From: Alphaproteobacteria bacterium
Lineage (GTDB): Bacteria > Pseudomonadota > Alphaproteobacteria > Rickettsiales > 21-14-0-20-44-7
Direction: 5' to 3'
DNA length: 11,006 bases
NCBI GenBank assembly: GCA_013288575.1
Contig: JABDBO010000035.1
Coordinates: 1-11,006, forward strand
Shown: piece after piece, positions 7,527 through 11,006 of the stretch
Position numbering within the stretch: the stretch's first letter is position 1
How the letters are laid out: the number at the start of each line of letters is the position of its first letter
Notes under the pieces: model-generated
Seen by the model: only the letters and a program-made list of their open reading frames with translations
Database searches by the model: none
Told to the model about the DNA's origin: nothing
Program-made: the position numbers and the translations under genes

Positions 7527-9050
7527 CTACGCGGCAAATCTTTTCTTAAGATTATCTGCCAGAGATTCAACTAGGTTTTCATAAGGCTCACTGGCAATTT
7601 CAATATTGTGATGTCCGCCCATACTGCCAATAACAATTTTATCTTGCATGTAAGCCAAAAATTTTAACTTATCGGTAAAAATTTCATCTGATTTTTTTTC
7701 TAAAACAGAAGCAATTGCCTTTTTGCACGAATCAACGTCATCAACCCTATATGCGGCACGGCATGCCGAATACCATGAATTGGAAAAAATCACGGCACCT
7801 TTGCCGCTACCAATAGTTTCCCAGCCGACTGTGCCTTTTAATGTGCTAACAATCGTGGCGTTCTTAATAAGATCGGCAGTTTTCACATCTTGGCGCATTA
7901 ATTTTACGTTTGGTAATCTCGTATAATCTGTGTAGTCACTCGCGTCGCGGTAATGTTTACCATTCACAATGTTTAGCTTTTTGCCATATTGCGATGGGTT
8001 TTCTTTTACATAAACCACCCAATCATTCGGCACAGATCTGGCCAGAATTTCGATTGCTAACAAGTGGTCTTCAAACACTTCTGCTTCAGGCTGACTAGTG
8101 CGCTCTGGGTTTAAATGCATGGCGAAATATACAAATTTATTGTCGTAATCTGGATAAACAGCTAGTTTTTCGTATGCATTCTTTAATCTCTTCAATCTAA
8201 TGCCAGATTGCAGACGAAACAGCCGCCGGCTAAAATCGGAAAACTCGCCATTCATGGCAAAAGTTGCCTTAAACCTTGGTTTAAACATAGTGAGGGTTAA
8301 ATATTTCACCAGACGTTTTTTATAACGTATGAGTTTTTTTAGCCCGGGCTGTTTTGTGGGTTTGATATTCACATTTTTAAGGCCGAGCGTTTTATCATTA
8401 AGTAGTTTTGTAAAGGCAATCTCTCTGCTTTCAGAAAAAGCTTTATTGTAAAGCACTGGGTTGATTGAAGAAATTATCTCTTCATTGCTTTTTTTAGCCA
8501 TAAAATCTTCTGGCACTTTGAAAACCTGGCGGTAATCATCAAGTAACAGAATATGGTCATTAATCATGACGTCAGTTGTCATCAAGGTTTTGATGCCTAA
8601 ATACTTCGCAGTATGGAAAGCCAGATAATCAGGGAAATTATGCGGCGAGCAAATTGCAAATAAACCATCTATTTCATTCTTAGCAAAAAAATCCAACCAA
8701 TAACGAATAGCATAGCGAAACAGGCGTTTGCGCGTCCTGAATGATTTTGAAAAATAGGCGTAGCGATCAGATATAGTATAAAAATCGCGTTCAACTTCGA
8801 CAAAATAATCAAGTACTTCTTTGGAAAGTGCCGGCGCATCGGCAGGCACCATTTTTTGCATAGTTTTTATCTGGTAAAAATTCTGGCCGTTAATGAGTGT
8901 AGTATTGTGCTTGGCATAAAAACTACAGGTAGTCTTTTCACTGTCGGGAGCATGACTAACCACGTGCGTTGCAACAATTCCCTTATCATAAAGCGATTGC
9001 AAAACGTCTTGATGGTATCTGTAATTTGTTGAGAGGGCGAGAATTTTCAT
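7527..9050 (-). CDS. Capsule-synthesis-like GT-B surface polysaccharide protein
   Basis: This 507-residue protein resembles the capsule-synthesis family (Capsule_synth, KpsC/KpsS relatives), several members of which are GT-B Kdo transferases using CMP-Kdo. The clearest blocks are FVYFAMHLNPERTS at 306-319, then EDHLLAIEILARS at 327-339 and VYVKENPSQ at 346-354. STLKGTVGWETIGSGKGA at 402-419 looks like the C-terminal nucleotide-sugar pocket. The N-terminal half is a diverged Rossmann-like region (MKILALSTNY, ICSPHNFPDYLAFHTAKYLG at 133-152). A strongly basic stretch around 231-262 could contact membrane or lipid carrier. There is no signal peptide. It follows the hisH-like gene by 16 bases on the same strand, so it is probably the last gene of a hisF2-hisH2 operon. 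A role as transferase for the nonulosonic acid made next door is attractive but inferred. The family assignment is from motif memory only. Confidence 0.7.
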   Translation of the reverse strand: MKILALSTNYRYHQDVLQSLYDKGIVATHVVSHAPDSEKTTCSFYAKHNTTLINGQNFYQIKTMQKMVPADAPALSKEVLDYFVEVERDFYTISDRYAYFSKSFRTRKRLFRYAIRYWLDFFAKNEIDGLFAICSPHNFPDYLAFHTAKYLGIKTLMTTDVMINDHILLLDDYRQVFKVPEDFMAKKSNEEIISSINPVLYNKAFSESREIAFTKLLNDKTLGLKNVNIKPTKQPGLKKLIRYKKRLVKYLTLTMFKPRFKATFAMNGEFSDFSRRLFRLQSGIRLKRLKNAYEKLAVYPDYDNKFVYFAMHLNPERTSQPEAEVFEDHLLAIEILARSVPNDWVVYVKENPSQYGKKLNIVNGKHYRDASDYTDYTRLPNVKLMRQDVKTADLIKNATIVSTLKGTVGWETIGSGKGAVIFSNSWYSACRAAYRVDDVDSCKKAIASVLEKKSDEIFTDKLKFLAYMQDKIVIGSMGGHHNIEIASEPYENLVESLADNLKKRFAA

Positions 9051-9066
9051 AATTTAGCTCTAAAGA

Positions 9067-9684
9067 TTACAACTCTAAGAAATTGCGGCAGATTTGCAAG
9101 CCGCTTTCTGCGCTTTTTTCAGGATGGAACTGGCAACCGAACACATTTCCTTTTTCCACGCTGGCAGTAATTTTGTTTTCGCCGTATATGGCGAAAGCCG
9201 CAAGATCGGAAGGATTTTCGCAAATTCCACGGTAGGAATGCACAAAATAAAATGAATGTTCCTCACCAATTCCTTCCAATATCTTTGGGTTTCCATTTTT
9301 GATAATTTTTGCCCAGCCGATATGCGGAATTTTTGCATTTTTTTCTGCCGGAATTTTCGTCACGCGGCCTTTAATAATACCAAGCCCATTATGCTCGCCA
9401 TTTTCTTCTCCAGTTTCAAATAACATCTGCATGCCTAAGCAAATTCCCATCAGCGGTTTGCCGCTAACTGCATATTTGCGAATAACTTCAATAAATCCAC
9501 GGCTTTCTAACTCTTGCATGCCTTTGCTAAAAGCTCCAACGCCAGGCAGGATTAAATGTCCGGCTTGGGCAATTTCACTGGCATTACTGGTGATGCAAAC
9601 ATTCGCGCCAAGGCTTTCAAAAGCACGGGCAACGCTAAACAAATTGCCTAAACCATAATCAATAATTGTAACTTTTTTATTCAT
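9067..9684 (-). CDS. hisH: HisH2-type glutamine amidotransferase subunit
   Basis: This is a class I glutamine amidotransferase of the HisH family, 205 residues, the normal HisH length. It hydrolyses glutamine and passes ammonia to a HisF-like partner. The N-terminal IIDYGLGNLFSV is at 7-18, PGVG at 47-50, and the nucleophile Cys82 is in GICLGMQ (80-86). The remaining triad is His187 and Glu189 in QFHPEKS (185-191). All catalytic residues are intact. It overlaps the hisF-like gene by 4 bases (ATGA), as expected for a tightly stoichiometric pair. The partner's altered active site and the glycan neighbourhood point to the HisH2/HisF2 pair that feeds ammonia to WbpG/PseA-type enzymes making acetamidino sugars, rather than to histidine synthesis. 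No other his gene is present in the window. Confidence 0.88.
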   Translation of the reverse strand: MNKKVTIIDYGLGNLFSVARAFESLGANVCITSNASEIAQAGHLILPGVGAFSKGMQELESRGFIEVIRKYAVSGKPLMGICLGMQMLFETGEENGEHNGLGIIKGRVTKIPAEKNAKIPHIGWAKIIKNGNPKILEGIGEEHSFYFVHSYRGICENPSDLAAFAIYGENKITASVEKGNVFGCQFHPEKSAESGLQICRNFLEL

Positions 9685-10442
9685 GCCGTGCGCAGCTCAA
9701 ATTTATTGCGGTCAAATTTCTCACGAATTTGCTGTAATGTCAGTGTGTTATAATGCAGCACATTAGCAATTGCTACTGCATCAACATTTGTGGTTTGAAT
9801 CAGTTCTTCTAAGTGCTCAATTTTCCCCATACCGCCACTGGCAATTACTGGAATGGCTGCATTTTCACAAACGGCTTTTATTAATTTGATATCAAAACCT
9901 TTTTTAGTACCTTCCATATCCACAGAAGTTATAAGAATTTCTCCCGCGCCTAAATTTTGCACTTTTTTTACCCAGTCAATTACATCAATGCCGGTTTTTT
10001 CACGCCCATTATCTGTATAAGCTTCCCATTTTCCTGGTGCAGTTTGTTTGGCCTCGATAGAAACCACAACGCATTGGTTGCCAAAATTATCGGCGATTTC
10101 TGAAATTAGCTCTGGCCGCGCGATTGCCGCTGTATTCAGTGCAATCTTATCTGCGCCCGCACGCAAAGCCTCTTTGGCATTTTCAGCGCTACGAATTCCA
10201 CCACCGACTGTTAAAGGAATAAAAATATCGCTAGCTGTGCTTTTGATAATTTCTAAAATACTGTTGCGTCCATAAAGGCTTGCTACTGTGTCCATATAAA
10301 GCAGCTCATCCGCGCCAGATTCGTAATATTTTTTGGCAAAAGCGCTCGGTTCACCAAGCACGCGCAAGCCTTCTAGGTGAACGCCCTTAATGAGATTCGG
10401 CGCTTTAATATCAAGCCGCGGTATGATCCTGATTCTTCTCAT
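9681..10442 (-). CDS. hisF: HisF2 (AglZ/HisF2-type) cyclase homologue, acetamidino sugar synthesis
   Basis: This is a HisF-fold (beta/alpha)8 barrel of 253 residues, normal length. Recognisable blocks are RIIPRLDIK at 5-13 (Asp11 present), the HisF2-like [15 protein letters not shown] at 16-30, TVGGGIRS at 78-85 and [11 protein letters not shown] at 141-151. [14 protein letters not shown] is at 171-184 and IASGGMG at 200-206. The second catalytic Asp of histidine-pathway HisF (Asp130 of the Thermotoga enzyme, in AIDAK) is Glu130 here, in SIEAK. That fits proteins that keep the ammonia channel but do not make imidazole glycerol phosphate. The predicted role is to pair with the HisH homologue and deliver ammonia to a WbpG/PseA-like amidotransferase. 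The gene is first in a minus-strand operon and lies divergent from a glycosyltransferase. The ATG at 10442 has no obvious Shine-Dalgarno, so translation initiation may be weak or leaderless. Confidence 0.87.
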   Translation of the reverse strand: MRRIRIIPRLDIKAPNLIKGVHLEGLRVLGEPSAFAKKYYESGADELLYMDTVASLYGRNSILEIIKSTASDIFIPLTVGGGIRSAENAKEALRAGADKIALNTAAIARPELISEIADNFGNQCVVVSIEAKQTAPGKWEAYTDNGREKTGIDVIDWVKKVQNLGAGEILITSVDMEGTKKGFDIKLIKAVCENAAIPVIASGGMGKIEHLEELIQTTNVDAVAIANVLHYNTLTLQQIREKFDRNKFELRTA

Positions 10443-10484
10443 TTCTGTTTGTAGCTATATAAAATTTTATGTATAGATGTTAGT
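10443..10484. promoter_or_regulatory. Short divergent gap between the hisF homologue and a glycosyltransferase
   Basis: These 42 very AT-rich bases separate two divergent starts. A 12-base perfect palindrome, ATAAAATTTTAT, sits at 10459-10470 and could overlap -10 elements on both strands, with TATAAAAT-like sequence reading either way. The gap is too short to hold two complete, independent promoters without overlap with each other or the coding regions. No ribosome-binding site is evident for either gene. Confidence 0.25.
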
Positions 10485-11006
10485 ATGAAAGTCGATATTT
10501 CTATAGTAATTACCGTATATAATAAAGCATCTTATCTGGCCAATACAATTCGTTCCTTGAAGGCTTTGGAAGATAATTACATAAAAGAATTCATATTTGT
10601 TGATGATGGCTCAACAGATGGTTCATTAAACATCATCAATCAAGAAACTAAAGACATGGAAAATGTCACAATTCTTGCCAATAAAACCAATTTAGGCCCG
10701 GCTTTTACCACAAATAATGGCGTTGCAGCTGCTCAAGCAGAGTGGATATTTTTCCTTGATGGTGATGATATGTTTGCACCCAATGCATTCAAAGTAATGG
10801 GTGAGTTGCTAGAGAAAACAAAAGCAGATTCAGTTTATTACAGCATTAAAAAAATTAACGCGGTAAGTGGTTATAATGAAGTTAAACCCATGCTAGAACC
10901 TATTGATTATGAAGTAATGGATGAGCCACTCAAAATGCTGGAAGATAACATGCCTGGTGGCAGCACCTATGGCTTGAAACGCAGCCTGCTAGAAGAAATC
11001 GGCAAA
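10485..11006 (+). CDS. Family 2 glycosyltransferase, 3' end outside window
   Basis: The frame is open from an ATG at 10485 to the right edge, giving 174 codons with no stop. It is the N-terminal GT-A domain of a family 2 glycosyltransferase: ISIVITVYNKASYL at 5-18 begins the nucleotide-binding fold. VDDGSTDGS at 39-47 contacts the nucleotide, and LDGDD at 91-95 holds the metal-binding DxD-type motif. A PGGSTYGLKRSLL stretch at 157-169 lies where acceptor-side motifs usually follow. It is predicted to transfer a sugar from an NDP donor to a growing glycan on the cytoplasmic side of the membrane. Donor and acceptor cannot be predicted. The surrounding genes suggest it builds the same surface glycan. 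No Shine-Dalgarno is visible upstream of the ATG. Confidence 0.85.
   Translation, partial: MKVDISIVITVYNKASYLANTIRSLKALEDNYIKEFIFVDDGSTDGSLNIINQETKDMENVTILANKTNLGPAFTTNNGVAAAQAEWIFFLDGDDMFAPNAFKVMGELLEKTKADSVYYSIKKINAVSGYNEVKPMLEPIDYEVMDEPLKMLEDNMPGGSTYGLKRSLLEEIGK

Noticed and set aside
7533..7560. Imperfect hairpin (GGCAAATCTT pairing with AAGATT and TGCC around a bulge) just after the convergent stops
   Set aside because: The stem is weak, contains a 3-base bulge, lies in the coding end of the minus-strand gene and has no following T-run. I do not call it a terminator.
9067..10442. HisH/HisF as part of a true histidine operon
   Set aside because: No other his gene is nearby, the HisF homologue has Glu for the second catalytic Asp, and the neighbours are surface-sugar genes.
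2441..10490. The 11-base string TTAGTATGAAA occurs both upstream of mipZ (2441-2451) and at the start of the last glycosyltransferase (10480-10490)
   Set aside because: It is short and AT-rich. The second copy spans a start codon, while the first only opens a four-codon frame. Chance is the likely explanation.
1..11006. Mobile elements, CRISPR arrays, tRNA or rRNA genes, parS-like sites near mipZ
   Set aside because: Reading both strands, I found no transposase or integrase motifs, regularly spaced repeats, tRNA-like cloverleaf or 16-base parS-type GC-rich palindrome.

Overview
The window is a compact, gene-dense piece of an alphaproteobacterial chromosome of moderate-to-low GC. The lineage call rests on a clear MipZ, the division-site positioning ATPase characteristic of Alphaproteobacteria. 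I cannot place it below class. No gene-free stretch exceeds about 125 bases. I see no rRNA, tRNA, CRISPR array, insertion sequence or phage gene.

Left part (1 to about 2426, minus strand): mipZ is followed 40 bases downstream by a large unrecognised protein that runs off the left edge. That protein has two folded-looking regions separated by a long Pro/Ala/Gln/Glu/Lys-rich linker. The two genes look co-transcribed.

Middle part (2549 to 7526, plus strand): five tightly packed genes, each overlapping the next by 1 to 20 bases. They encode a legionaminic-acid-type nonulosonic acid pathway: a LegB-type 4,6-dehydratase, a LegC-type PLP aminotransferase, a LegG/NeuC-type hydrolysing 2-epimerase, a LegI/NeuB-type PEP-condensing synthase and a small sugar formyltransferase-like protein. 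The usual N-acetyltransferase (LegH) and CMP-sugar synthetase (LegF/NeuA) are not in the window. A formyltransferase in the cluster suggests a formamido-bearing sugar.

Right part (7527 to 10442, minus strand, converging on the leg operon with no spacer): hisF2 and hisH2 homologues overlap by 4 bases. They are followed 16 bases later by a 507-residue protein resembling capsule-synthesis GT-B proteins. The HisF homologue has Glu where histidine-pathway HisF has its second catalytic Asp. HisH2/HisF2 pairs normally supply ammonia to a WbpG/PseA-type amidotransferase that makes acetamidino sugars, but no such amidotransferase is visible here. A family 2 glycosyltransferase starts divergently at 10485 and runs off the right edge.

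Taken together, the region from 2549 to the right edge looks like part of a surface-glycan locus (O-antigen, capsule or flagellin glycan) that makes, modifies and transfers a legionaminic-acid-like sugar. It sits beside a cell-division gene. Most of it belongs to known families. The least explained items are the MipZ-linked protein, the formyltransferase standing where an acetyltransferase is expected, and the HisH2/HisF2 pair without a visible partner.
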